Shown here piece by piece: positions 1 through 11,689 of a stretch of 64,000 bases of DNA (positions are counted from its first letter, which is position 1; every line of letters starts with the position of its first letter). The DNA comes from Phyto melanocephala (Eukaryota > Arthropoda > Insecta > Diptera > Rhinophoridae). Below the pieces are notes generated by a model that saw only the letters and a program-made list of their open reading frames with translations, ran no database searches and was not told the DNA's origin. The translations under genes were made by a program, and so were the position numbers. The stretch lies in NCBI GenBank assembly GCA_941918925.1, contig OW799237.1:14055201-14119200 (forward strand), read 5' to 3'.

Positions 1-1290
1 AAAATATTGTCCCCCTTAGTTTTTGAAATGTTGAGTTCTTAATTGTCGTGAGTACAAAATTATGCCAGAGTTTGTCATTAAGTTTGGTGAATCCTTTTAA
101 AGAGTGCATAAATATGTGTATGTTTTGCATGTTGGCTTACCACATCCGCCACAACAAAGTATGTATAACGGAAGTGCAGTGTTCCCATATGTAATTTCTA
201 CTAATTTGCATATAGATTAAGTGAAGCTAAAGCCCCATTGAGGTTGTTTGGTTTTCAAAGTAAACTCTATCACATTCTATATATGTAGTAAAAGGCTCAT
301 TTTTACTTACTGTTTATATTATTATTACTATTACTGCTACTTGTAGTCATTCTCTTTAACAAAGCATTGTACTACATACATACGTATACAGCACAGGAAG
401 TTGAAGGAAGAATAGAAAAAACTAGATTAAAAAATATCATTATAAATTCTTGGGTTTTAAAAATATCATCATAATAAATACAAGTAGAGTACATGTAAGT
501 AGAGTAGATATGAGTTAGAAAAAAATTGTCAGGACTTCTATGCTTTCCACAGGAAGAAATATTGTTTTTTCTGTTCATCCGTTTTGTATGTGAATCAAAG
601 TTGTAGTTAAGGAGTGGCAAGAGTTAGATAGAAGCAACTGAATAATATTATTAAAACAAATAAAACACAGAGAGTTAAGTGGGAAAATGTTCAGGGTTGG
701 TAGGATTTTAAGGTGCCCTTTTTTTATTTTTTTGCAAGTGCTTAAAAATAGCTTTTAAGGCTTCAGGTAAAAATATAAAATTTTTTTAAAATTACAGTAT
801 TCAAAATGTTAAATATTCTAAAAAAATAACATAAAAAATATGACTGTTGTGAACGACCCTTCGTAACTAAATGTGATATATCAAATTTAAAAAGTCGATT
901 CTGCTAAATTTTTTTATTTTTTTATATCAGATATTTTCAACGGGTAACGGAGCTGGCGACTTACAAATATTGCAGACGGTTTGGTTTAGCAGATTTTTAG
1001 CCGATCGCCGTAGGTATTTGAAAAGTGAAATCTTAAAACATTATGACAATATGACATGTTAGGACACCTTGAGAATAAATTAAATATTTTATATATTTTT
1101 TTAACACGTCAACATTGTGATCTCAAAAAGATTTTAACTTAAATTTAAATAATAATTTATCATTTAATATATTTTTCTACAACTAAGCCATATTTGAGGT
1201 TAGGTATAAGTAAGATAGCTTTTGGCTTATTTTTTATTATTTAAGGTATATTATAATAACCCGTCATATTTAGTAATGCAACTTTTGTAG
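1..1290. other. AT-rich noncoding stretch, no gene seen
   Basis: Short ORFs on both strands are low in complexity and match nothing I recognise. I see no splice-linked exons, inverted ends or tandem array. Confidence 0.6.
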
Positions 1291-1295
1291 TTAAA

Positions 1296-2732
1296 ACAAG
1301 TATAAGTTCTGTGTTTGGGCGTGCCAAATCTGATAATACTCTTTACCATAATGTACTTAGGTATACTAAGCGTAGCGTAGCATAGATTCAGATTTAACGT
1401 TAAACGCCATTTTGCTTTATTATTTCTGATTCCATTCTTGATTTTGAATTTTTTAGTTAACTGTAATCTACTAGTAAAACCCTTTAATTTCCGCCATTTT
1501 GTACAAGATGCCATCTTGGATTCTACACTTTAGTTTTTAGTTTACTTTATTATATTGGTCATACTTAAGTAGTATTTGATACCAATATTGTCTGAGTTAA
1601 AGGATACAAAGCCGTAATCAATTATGGTATTTGACCTATATATTCTCCTTTTTATTTAAATTTGGACTCTAATTTTGTCATAGTATTTAGTATGGCCATT
1701 ATTCTGCTGGTCAATTTCTCTTATTTAATTTTAAATATTAAGAGGGACTAAGGGGGCACATTTTCAAATACTAGATTTGACCTATACGCCATTTTGTAGT
1801 ATTTGTAGTATTTGAATTATACTCTGTTATGAATCTCTTTTATTTAAAATTTGTATTGACTCTGTAGGTTGTCTAAAATCTTAAAAATATTGATTTTCGT
1901 TTGGCGGCCATCATGGGTTTTGAATTTTTGTATTGAATTTTTGAATTCCGAGTGAAATTAAATCACTTGGAATTGCCATTGTAGTATTATTGTTATAACA
2001 ACAGTTTCATGGCAATTCCGAGTGATTTAATTTCACTCGGAATGCAGAACACAGGCGTATATTTTGTTATTGAATTGCTTTTATTTGATATTGGTTGGTT
2101 GTCGGTTGTCTAAAAGCTAAAAAATATAAATTTTCGTTTAAATATTTGCGGAAAAATATCAAAGCAGTATTAATTTGATGTTTATATCTCAGTTAGTTTT
2201 GAACCGATTAGTATGCTTTACTCAATAATTTTTAAAATTATGGCGTAGTATTGGATGTCTTTAATTTATTTGAAGACTTTTAACAAGTAAATTAAATTTT
2301 TTGCCTATAACTTTGCCGATTAGTCCAAATTTTTGTCCAAATTTTTTTCAAATATGTTATATCTATAAACAGTAACAAACATGCCAATTAATTTATTAAG
2401 GGCTGAAAGTTGAAGGTGGATTTTTATTGTAAAAATATGGGGAGAAAACAGGGGCAGTCGTGTTTATTTGTTTATATTATGGAAATTTATGTGGCTATTG
2501 TGTTGGGCTTAAATACCAAAATTTGAGAAAGCACTTTTGATAAATTGATATTACAAACGAGTCCCAGGGATGTATGGGGGCTTAAAACAGTTGATTTCAA
2601 CGCTTATACGGACAGACAGACTGACATAGCTAAATTTTCCTATCTATAGGTATTTAGAATGTATATACTTTATGAAGTCACAAATGAATTCTGTAGAAAT
2701 TAAAAACGAAATGACAAACTTATATATACTTA
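1296..2732 (+). repeat. Long dispersed repeat, family T, copy 1 (diverged)
   Basis: The start (a decayed form of the TTCGGCTGTGCCGAATCT head, near 1312-1340) and the end (a GGACAGACAGAC tract at 2609-2622, then a decayed GAATGACAAA motif) match the heads and tails of the copies at 41.6, 60.9 and 63.1 kb. The middle, with 'gccatcttggatt' near 1510, aligns with 41.66-41.82 kb. The segment near 2280-2480 recurs inverted at 9.54-9.75 kb. I see no coding capacity. This is probably a non-autonomous element of unknown class. It contains the nested palindrome at 1945-2043. Confidence 0.6.
1945..2043. repeat. Nested palindrome, 35-bp arms
   Basis: Arms at 1945-1979 and 2009-2043 are reverse complements with one mismatch, around a 29-base loop. 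Each arm also has its own shorter palindrome (ATTCCRAGTGA at one end, TCACTYGGAAT at the other), so one hairpin or two side-by-side hairpins can form. It lies inside the family T copy and is not seen in the 41.6-kb copy, which suggests a later insertion. Confidence 0.8.
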
Positions 2733-3252
2733 TATTAATTGAAATATTTGTGCCCTTAAAAAATTCAAACTTATTGATTATGATGTTTCTGCCTGCTATA
2801 GAGTACTGCTGCACTTATTTCTAAACAAGAGCTAGAATTTTTTAACATACTGTTTCATAAAATTAGCTCCTAAATATAATATTTATTTTAAATATTTAAA
2901 AAATGTAGCTAAATCAAAATTTTGTCAAGACAACTTATCTAAACCTTTAACAAAGTTTTTTTACTTTAACATATTTAAAGGCGCAATTGTTTGAGATAAT
3001 AATTTTCTAAAAATCCCTTCCCTACTAATGTATGTGTCTCATAACAAGCTTTATGAAATTATATATGCTTTTATGTTTCTGCCACAGAGATAAGTGCACC
3101 TTCAGACATAATTTAATATTATAATGCATACTTTAAGGTGCTAGCATAGTTTTTATTATATTTGACAGAAGTTATGTAGTGCATATATTTTAGGCTCTAA
3201 AGATTAAGGAGTTAGCAAGTATTTAAGGCGTTTTGGAGGAAATTTAATTTAA
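2733..3252. other. AT-rich noncoding, nothing recognised
   Basis: No ORF of interest, no repeat structure and no RNA motif was found between the family T copy and the TTAA-flanked MITE. Confidence 0.5.
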
Positions 3253-3656
3253 CTCTTTCCGGCGCGGTGGTATAAAAACTTTACCACTTATTTAATTAAT
3301 TTTCATACATACTGTGTTAAACAATGAGAGAGGATACCGATATCCTTCCAGTGAATTCCTCAAGTATAAATTTTTTGTTTACATTTTTTTAAATACATAT
3401 CTTTAATAAATAAATTAATATATATAGTTTAATATAATTTGTATACATATTTACCCTGAAGAAGCTACCCATTGTTTGGTAGCGAAATATTGGTTTCTTA
3501 AAAATATTAATATAATAATAATATAATAATAATATAATAATAATAATTTTTTATAAAAAAACAAAAAAGTTGATCTCAAGCTTAAATAAAAATCAAATAT
3601 TATAAAATAAAATAAAACCGATTTTTTGTCGATTTCATATAGTGCGCCGGAAAGAG
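3253..3656. mobile_element. piggyBac-type MITE, 404 bp, TTAA target site
   Basis: The ends are perfect 13-bp inverted repeats, CTCTTTCCGGCGC at 3253-3265 and its complement at 3644-3656. They are flanked by TTAA at 3249-3252 and at 3657-3660, the target duplication typical of the piggyBac superfamily. There is no transposase, so it is non-autonomous. The interior is AT-rich with ATA repeats near 3510-3545. It also holds a short inverted repeat near 3330-3350 (GGATACCGATATCC) and the hammerhead-like motif at 3453-3494. ORFs across it on either strand are low-complexity shadows. Confidence 0.8.
3453..3494 (+). ncRNA. Hammerhead-ribozyme-like motif 1
   Basis: Read on the plus strand: stem I 5' side ACC (3453-3455), core CTGAAGA (3456-3462), one extra A, stem II GCTACC paired with GGTAGC (3464-3469 with 3478-3483), core GAAA (3484-3487), TATT (3488-3491), then stem I 3' side GGT (3492-3494). 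The order CUGANGA, stem II, GAAA, a short self-complementary stem III and H17 is that of the minimal hammerheads known from Penelope-like elements and retrozymes. Two related copies in this window keep the core while stem I changes. The extra base before stem II is a departure from the textbook core. Ribozyme activity is inference. Confidence 0.5.
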
Positions 3657-3660
3657 TTAA

Positions 3661-4304
3661 GACGAAAGAAGGTATGACAAAAATTAAAAAAAATAATAAA
3701 AATATTAGTAACAAAATAGTTAAAATACTGGAGTTCATGTTGTATTTTTTGTGAGTAAGCAGTGAGTTGTAAAAAGTTTTGGCTTGTTAATGGACGTCTT
3801 TGTTTTTTTTAATAAAGAATCATTTGGAAAATCCATTTCCAGCAGAATGCTTTTATTTTATTATTTTTTTCTATAAAATTCTATTAACATTATTATCGTA
3901 CTGGTACTTGGGTGTACACATTTTTATTTTAATTTGTTTTTTTATAAATTATTTTCAACTACTATTTGTTTCAGACTTGTCGTTACTTTAAAGTAGTCTA
4001 GTTATTGGACTAACTGCTTGTTATTATTCATAATTTAAATTAAATCGTTGACTAGATAACGGTCTCAGACTCCACAGATGCACACAAAATTACTTATGAA
4101 CAGGGCTGAGGTTTTTCTTGCATTCAAATGGAAGTTTTTGAAGAGTTTGTTATTATATGAAGGAATTTGTAAACAATGTCTCATACTGAAAATTATTGAA
4201 AAATTTCCTATTTTTAGCAAATCAAAATATGTTTTTATTTAAAAAAAAAATTTTTTTTTCCAAAATTTTTTTAAGATTTTTTTTTTAAATTTTGTTTCTT
4301 GTTT
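3661..4304. other. AT-rich noncoding, nothing recognised
   Basis: Long T and A runs; the 63-codon plus-strand ORF from 3800 is a low-complexity hydrophobic string of F, L, I and Y that I do not accept as a gene. Confidence 0.5.
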
Positions 4305-4896
4305 TTAGTAAGTATTGCAATATTTTTGAATAAACTTTATAATAGCTTTAAGGATTTGTTTAAACATTTCGCTAAATTGTGTTGATAATTTTATTTTAAA
4401 AATCTTCTGATAAATTCTTTTTAAGATCCGATGACAACTCAAGTTAATCAAGCCATTTTTTTCTTCATTATCTTCATCGCCTACGCTTTTGTTGTAAGAG
4501 CTGTGGTTTGCTGTTATCAATTCTGTTGAAGTTGCTTCATCAATTTGTTCTTCCATCAATAATTCTTGGAAATATTCTAAAGTCATATCATCAAAACCCT
4601 ATCCTCTCATAGATGTGTCAACTTCCATTATTGTTCCTAATCTGTTTTCTGGTATCTCGATTAAATTTTCTAAAACAGTTGCCTCCTATCGTTAAATGTA
4701 GTCTGCTTTATTTCTTTGATGGACGCATTTATTTAATTGATGCAGTTCAAAATTGTTTAAAACCGTGTTATGAGAAAGTTCTAGAGTGAAACTGTGTTGC
4801 AGAAATTCCATGTTATATTAAAATGATTTGCAATTCTTTAACCTTGCTAGAGCGAATCCGTTTTGTACAAGTACCATGTTATAAGGGGTTTACCTG
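4305..4896 (-). pseudogene. pogo/Tigger-like transposon relic, C-terminal end
   Basis: The minus strand reads an acidic tail (MTLEYFQELLMEEQID, then ATSTELITANH and a GDEDNEEKN run) in 4305-4586. Upstream, across one in-frame stop near 4600, are ENLIEIPENRLG and GFDDMTLEYF. This resembles the acidic 'DD..DI.ELL...LT.EELIEL' tails of Tigger/pogo transposases. The plus-strand end at 4881-4896 reads, on the minus strand, CAGGTAAACCCCTTATAA beside TA at 4897-4898. That is a plausible Tc1/mariner-superfamily terminus, and a subterminal CCATGTTATA is repeated at 4808 and 4873. The catalytic domain and the other terminus are missing. Confidence 0.4.
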
Positions 4897-4898
4897 TA

Positions 4899-6104
4899 TA
4901 ACATAAATAAGAGAAATTGGAAAAATGGACATGACTTCTATAAGAAGTAATATTAATTAACCATTTAAAGAACTGAATTAGTAAATTTAAGCTTACTTTA
5001 AAATTAATGAGATTGAAATAATGGGCGTGGCACCTTTATTCAGGCAGAATAAAGTGAGAAGCTTGAAATTTTGTAAAAGCAGTTTTTTTTGCAATGTATG
5101 TATTTTACAAAAAAATAAAAGTTAAAAAGTGGGCATAATATTTGGAATTTCAGAGAATTATAATTTTGAGAATTTGAAAACCCCTTTATGGGAATTAACA
5201 TATCGTTTCTATTAAAAGCAAAGTTTAAATAATTTTTTTTTTCAAATTTTTAACTAGCAAAGGCATGCAAATCTCATCTCTGCTTATCATCCCCTTGCCT
5301 CACTCTCTATTACAAAAATTTTGCGTGTTTTAGTCGTTAGTTAGATTTGAAAAGAAAATGGCAATAGTTATTTCCTCTATTTCTCTTGGCATTCAATGAA
5401 GTTTTCATTTTTTTGTTGGTATTTATGTATATAACTTATTCAGCAGTAGTTGTCTTATTCTTCTTATTTTTTAATCTCATAAAGTGTAGTAAAATCTTAA
5501 AATCCCAAATAACCCTCGGGCATGTTGTTGAGTTGTTTTCTTAGTTATTTTGGTATAAGTAGTTTTTGTTGTTATTGTTGATTTGTTTTTTTTTTTTTTT
5601 TGTTTTGCTTGATGTTGTTCATCATCATCGTCATGATTCTTAAGAAATCCGGCAATTGTTGAGCATAAAAAGATGAATACTCTTTTATGTAGCAGTTGTA
5701 GTCTAAGGAAATTTTAGAATTATTATGGGTGTTAAGAAAAATATGTAAATGAAATGAAAATTAAAATATAAAAAAAACTTAACGATAAAAAACTTGTTGG
5801 TAAGTGGTAGAACGAAAAATAAACTTTACGATTTGTTTTGTTTAAATATATACAAACAAATTATTAAAAGAAATTAAATAAAATGAAATTTGAAATCATT
5901 GATAAAAACTAAAGTAAGAAAAAGTATTTTAAAGGATAAGACAAAAGGTTTAGTTTAAAATAAAGTTTTCAAAAATAAACATATAAAATGTTAAAAAAAA
6001 ATTAAAAAGTTAACATTTTTAAAGTTTCTTAATTGGGAAAATTTTAAGGAAATGCAGAAAGTTTTATGTAGTCAGGACTGTAGATAATACGGGAATACTG
6101 CTTA
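4899..6104. other. AT-rich noncoding, nothing recognised
   Basis: Contains a T-run near 5585-5603 and many short A/T tracts, but no convincing ORF or element boundary. Confidence 0.5.
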
Positions 6105-6190
6105 CATATCGTCGTTCGTAAATTATTGTGTTCTATGTGACACATATTTCCTATACTTATAGAACACAATAATTTACGAACGACGATATG
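6105..6190. repeat. Perfect 32-bp inverted repeat (hairpin)
   Basis: Arms 6105-6136 and 6159-6190 are exact reverse complements (starting CATATCGTCGTTCGTAAATT) around a 22-base loop. The two arms show no divergence although the surrounding DNA is decayed. No clear target duplication flanks it, and I saw no second copy in the window. Confidence 0.85.
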
Positions 6191-6635
6191 TTCATGGTCA
6201 TGTTTATGTATAAAAACTATTTACAAGAATTTTTCTTTTAATTTTTACATTAAAAATGTTTAATAGCATAAATGTCATTAAAATATTTTTCGAACTTAAT
6301 TTCGAATTTTCGAACATTGAAAAAAACGCAATGATTTTATTTTTTTTTTCTTACAGATTGTATAAAAAATTAAGTTTGCTTGCATTTTAGGAAATATTTT
6401 ATAGTTCGAAATTCAAAAATTGAGGAAATTTTTTAGAAATTCCATTTTTTTACAACAAAAAAGTTTTTATTACTGAGCATACTTCAAGGTTCAATATGAG
6501 AAAAACGAGGAAATTTTTCAAAAATAATTTTTTTTTTTAACAAAAAGGTTGTTATTATTTATGTTGTGTTTATTGAAACTAAATTTAAATTTAAAATTTT
6601 AATTTTTTTCAAAACAACTTACTATTTTTAATGTA

Positions 6636-7440
6636 GGGTGGAATGGTTTAAATTTGAACTAGCGGAATCTGGCAATACTTACATATGTCATTCTATTCTG
6701 TCACAAAGTTCAGTATGTTATCTCTGCAGAACGAAATGAATCGATCTACGCCTAAGCAACGTGGGGATTTATTGAACATTTATTTCAAAAACAATGACAA
6801 TTTGTCGGAAATTGCACGAAAATGTTGTACAAAAAAAATCATCTTTTTAGAAGAAGGTTATTTTCATATTGGTGGGTACATTAATAAGCAAAATTGCCAT
6901 ATTTGGGGTTCAGAAACCCCAAACGTGGTCTTACAGAAGCCAATGCACATACATATTATGAATGACCTTGGTGCGGCCTGTAGAGCGGAGGCATCATTAG
7001 CCCATATTTCTTTAAAAACTAGGACAGCGCAACCATTACGGTCAATGAAAATATCTATAACACCATGATAACCGATTTCTTTGTGGATGCTCTTCATGGT
7101 ATTGATGCAAACGATGGTTGGTTTCACAATTTAATGCAACTTGTCACACATCTTATGACACAAACGATTTTTTGCGTACAACGTTTGATATGTCCGCCAA
7201 AAGCTGCGACTTCACACCGTTGGACCGTTTTCTGTGGGGCACCGTTAAAGACAAGTGGTATGCAGACAAACCAGAGACAATTGAGCATTTAAAAATTAAT
7301 ATTCGTGAGCCATTGCAGAGATACAACCCATGCACTCGAAAAAGTGCTGGTCCGATCGAGTAGGGTATTGAAGGGCCAGCCGCGGCAGCCATATGAATGA
7401 AATAATAATTCGTTTCTAACCGAAAGAATTGTAATTCCAA
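6636..7440 (+). pseudogene. Mariner relic A, DD41D-like, deleted and frameshifted
   Basis: Three reading frames carry successive pieces of one transposase. The first (6685-7068) has an N-terminal STPKQRGDLLNIYFKNNDN helix-turn-helix start and then jumps to FHIGGYINKQNCHIWGSE, the first catalytic block. The aspartate of the usual SDEAHF is lost (LEEGYF). Pieces near 7065-7130 carry the block after that. A frame from 7118 to 7363 ends with SCDFTPLDRFLWGTVKDK and WYADKPETI, the third catalytic block. The part between the DNA-binding domain and the first aspartate is missing, so it cannot make transposase. The outer limits are approximate. Confidence 0.75.
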
Positions 7441-8638
7441 AAAAAAAAATTTGGCGAAATTTCAAACTGTTTTTGGTTTATTGCATTTTTAAAGTTAAAC
7501 TTTTTAATGGCCCACTTTTTAGTTTTTTTAAATGTATGTGTACATGTTGTACATAATGTTTAGAACTTAAATGTAGATCAAATATTAAAAAAACCATATA
7601 AAAAGAACATTATTTTCGAACTTAAGTTCGAACACAACAACCACTTAAAATTTTTAGTATTTGTTACAAAAAAGACAAAAATTTAAGTGTTGGCGGGTTT
7701 GTTCAAAAATGTCTACGTTCGAAACTGGGTGACATTTTTATTTTGTAAAATGAAGAAAAGTTTTAGATAATCTTCAGGCTGTAAATTACTTTTTTTGTTA
7801 TATTTTTTAATTGTTGGGCTTTTGAATTTTTTTTGGTAAAACCAGCCAATATATTAAATTTCTTTAACTTTTTTAAAAAATTGGCATGTTTTGAAATTTT
7901 TAAAGTTGAAAACCTGCTCTTTACCTCTTAACTTCCACATTAAGGAACTATTTAAATTCGTTTTTTTTTCAATTTTGTAAAACAACAATTACGATTTAAT
8001 TATCGCTGACCTTTCGGCCTTCTTCTCCATTAATATTACTCGCCAATTATGACCGCAATAACAACTACCTCTTTTACTTTCACAATAAAACAAAAAGAAC
8101 TTGAAATTAATGTGCGGTGTGTAGACAAGCACACACACACAACAAAGAGAAAAAACGTGCAACATATTTTGCAAAAGGCAAAGTCTGCTGGTGAATTGTT
8201 ATACTGTTATTACTAGGACTCATGGTAGAACATTTGCACATGTACACATATAGAAAAGATGTAGCAAACACCATCCTCTGTTATTTGCATGCATTGGTAG
8301 TAATAGTGTCCATACATTTGTTAGAGCCGTGGTAACAGCAGGTGTAAATTGTACAGGTACTTGAGTTTTTTTGTCTATATTTTAAATGCTCTAAAATGCA
8401 TGTTGGCTGTGCAATTCAAAACTATGTTTGGTAATGGCGTTACTCAGCCATACATTAAAGTCTTTAGCAAGGCCACTTATTACTCGTATTTACGGACAAG
8501 AAAATTAATTGCTGACCAACGAGAAAAAAAAAAGAATTTCCAACTTTTGCAGAGCACCAGCCTTTAAATACGTTGCAATAATTTTTAAAGTGCTGTGTGA
8601 AATATTTTTAATATTTACACCTAAACTGTGAGAAAATA
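7441..8638. other. Noncoding, nothing recognised
   Basis: AT-rich to 7980, then more balanced sequence with a short CA run near 8130. Both-strand ORFs here (7989-8174, 8349-8567, 8505-8702) show no family features. Confidence 0.5.
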
Positions 8639-8709
8639 TACGAGGGTTTCTACAGACTAGAAGGACCCCATTTATAGCTAAATATAAATGGTTCAAAACC
8701 ACCCTCGTA
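8639..8709. mobile_element. 71-bp hairpin MITE, mariner-like ends
   Basis: TACGAGGGT at 8639-8647 is matched by its complement at 8701-8709, which gives TA-flanked CGAGGGT termini of mariner type. The middle holds a second perfect inverted repeat, CCATTTATA and TATAAATGG, around GCTAAA. The unit is very short for a transposable element and may be a deletion derivative reduced to its ends. Confidence 0.55.
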
Positions 8710-9539
8710 CTGTTCTCTATTTTAGCACTTTTGTTTATGTTTTCTTTTTGTTACTTAATAGAACTATTTGTTATAGTCATTACCAGCTACCAAATTGAGT
8801 ATAAAACTAAGCCTTAACAAATACATAAGTACATACATTTAGTCCTACATGCATGAGTAAATGCTGCTGTAGAGCTCGAGAGGAAGAGAGAAGTAGAAAT
8901 ATTTAACAATCCCCTCGAACTTGTAAACATTTTACCGCTTTAGCGTTTGGTTTATTACAAATCGCTTCATTGCGGATTTTTGGTCAACACAAATTGGTAT
9001 ACTTTCAGCTTAGAGTGCAACAAATAAAAAAAAAACAAAAGCGGAAATGTACTTTGTTTCTATACTCCCAAAAACTCACGCATACAGACAAGCTTCTAAA
9101 GCATTCACATATGTATGTTTGTGTAGATATATATAGTACTTAGATGTACATATATGTAAATAGGTTTAGAAATGTTTGTGTGTATTTAACTGTATTTGTT
9201 GCAATATCATGTTCATATTTGTTTGTATTTTTATGGAATTGTGTTTTTAGGCGAAATTTAAGTATTTAGGGTTTATCGTTAAGGTTTTTGATTAAAATTT
9301 GATTTTTGAATCATGAAAACGAAAAATTGGCATACAAATCTGGCTGACAGATTGTTTTTGAATTTTCATTATCGGGCAAATATAAAAATAAAATTAAATG
9401 AATAATTTTTTAAATATTTTTTATTTAACATGAAACATTAATTATTTTTTTGGACAATGGAGAATTTAGTTTATAAATAAATATAAGGAAGCCCCTTTCA
9501 TATTGTAAAGTTCTGTATGTGGCATACATTTTTTTGAAA
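8710..9539. other. AT-rich noncoding, nothing recognised
   Basis: Contains TATATG-type short repeats near 9110-9160; no gene or element boundary seen. Confidence 0.5.
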
Positions 9540-9755
9540 TTTTTGTGGATGAACCACTTTACCATTCTAGATATAAGCAAACAAGCACGACTGCCTTTGT
9601 TTTTTTTTCAATGTTTTTACCATAAAAATGAAAGTTTTCTATTCCTTGCATAATTTAAAGACATGTTTGTAAATATTTCTAGATCTGATATGCCCCTAGG
9701 CCCATTGGACGAATCGGACACTAATCGTCAAAGTTATAGGCAAACATTTTTTGGA
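9540..9755 (-). repeat. Fragment of family T interior
   Basis: The minus strand reads 'gcctataactttg.cgattag', then 'acaaacatg' and 'ggcagtcgtg.ttgttt'. It follows the same order as 2300-2475 in the copy at 1296-2732, at moderate divergence. Neither end of the family is present. Confidence 0.55.
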
Positions 9756-9984
9756 AAACTATATATATTTTTTAAATATATCAAGCTACTTAAGGTGTTG
9801 ATTAATTTTTGGACACACTAAATACACAGAATTATAAGCCTTTGGCTATTTCTGAAAAAAAAAACTGATAAATTGGTCTGTAACTAACAGAGATATAAGC
9901 TCCAAAATACAGCTTCTTTGGTGTTTTTCCTAATATTTACAAACTTGTTCATAATTTTATATTAAAATTTTTAGATTAAGTTTA

Positions 9985-10530
9985 TAGATAATTTTTCGAA
10001 AACATGAATTTTCTATAAAATTTTTTTCGATAACATAAATTTTTTATAGAAAATTTTTTGATAACATGAATTTTCTATTAAAAAATTTTCAGTGACAAGA
10101 ATTTTTTATAGAAAATTTTTCGATAACATGAATTTTCTATAGAAAATTTTTCGATAACATGAATTTTCTATAGAAAATTTTTCGATAACATGAATTTTCT
10201 ATAGAAAATTTTTCGATAACATGAATTTTCTATAAAAAATTTTTCGATAACATGAATTTTCTATAGAAAATTTTTCGATAACATGAATTTTCTACAGAAA
10301 ATTTTTCGATAACTTTAATTTTCTATAGAGAATTTTTTGATAACATGAATTTTCCATAGAAATTTTTTGATAACATAAAAATTTTTTGATGGCAGATATT
10401 TTATGTAGACTTTTTTTTTTTTGATTATAAAACAATTTTTCGAAATAAAATTGATTGATAACAGGATTTTTTAGCGTTAAGTTTTTATAAAAGATTTATC
10501 GATAACATGAACTTTTTATGGAATCGACTA
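9985..10530. repeat. 31-bp tandem satellite, ordered block
   Basis: The unit is AATTTTCTATAGAAAATTTT followed by TCGATAACATG (31 bases). It repeats head to tail with few changes from about 10005 to 10380, roughly a dozen copies, and decays at both edges. Half of each unit is a palindrome (TTTTCTATAGAAAA), so every unit can fold on itself. Confidence 0.85.
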
Positions 10531-11689
10531 CTTAAATTTACTAAAGACAAGTTATCGAAAATTATTTCAGTCAAAATAAATTTTTACTTACTCCCTCGTA
10601 TGTTTGTCCACCTTTACTTAAGCATATGTTTTGTGCTTCAGCCTCATATTCCTCTGACTCCAACTCTCTTTACCTAGTCTTTTTTAATGATTTTAGTATT
10701 TGGAGTAAAACTTGTGTGCTTGTATATACATATCTTTGTGTGCTGGCACAATTCGAAACTGTTAACCGCATTAGTACAAATTGCATTATCATTAAATCAT
10801 GCGTTATGAACAATTCCTACATGTAATACTTAGTCGTAAGCTTATTTCTACCATTTTAATATGAAGGGGATATAATTGGTTTGCTGGTTAATAAATGCCT
10901 GTATATTAAGGTTTATGTAGGCTTAGTTTATTGCAAAATTTAAAAATTAAGGGCAGCTGTTTTAAAATAGCAAGAGAAAAATTATAAAATCACAGAAAGT
11001 TCGAAGTATCGTATGGTTATTATAACATAATTTTAAAAAAATTTAATATTAATAAAATGTATTATATTGTTTACTGTAAAATTAAAAAGACCTTTTAAAA
11101 ATTTTAAAAATAATGACAAAATAATAATATGATAGTTAGAACACCTAGTAAATTCATCAATAATGACTTCTTCAAAAAGTTACATAACTGCAAGAGTTAA
11201 GTATTATTATTTTGTAATAAAAAAATTTATATAAAAAAAATAATATTAAATAGAAAAAAAGAGAGACTTTTACAAAGTTATTAGAGCATGTTATAAGTGT
11301 ATTGTGCAAATACCAGTAGTACGCCGCATTCAAATAAATAGCGAAAAATCTTTTGTAAGTATTGCATGGGGCACAATATACTTTTATGCTCTACATAATT
11401 TCTTGTACCTACAATATTTATATAAAAATTTAAGTAAAACAAATTATTTTTTTTTGCGTTTGTGCTTATAAAAAAAAAGTTTATTAAAGGTAATCAAAAC
11501 TTTGACTTTGTGTATGTTAAAGAGATGGTGTAGGGTAAGCGGTATGTTATAAAATCACTTAGCCCGAGTTCAACAAGGCGTATTAGCAACAACCGTATAA
11601 AACTTAAAGCAGTGCTTCGCAATCTTATTTTTTAATAACACAGAGAAATTCATTTTGGTTTAATGTCTCTACATACATAATAATGAAAT
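10531..11689. other. Noncoding between satellite fields
   Basis: No repeat unit is visible. The ORF at 10626-10826 is short, rich in C, S, Y and L, and not recognised. Confidence 0.5.

Noticed and set aside
3451..3738. 95-codon hydrophobic minus-strand ORF
   Set aside because: It is an AT-rich run of L, F, I and Y across the MITE and its ATA repeats.
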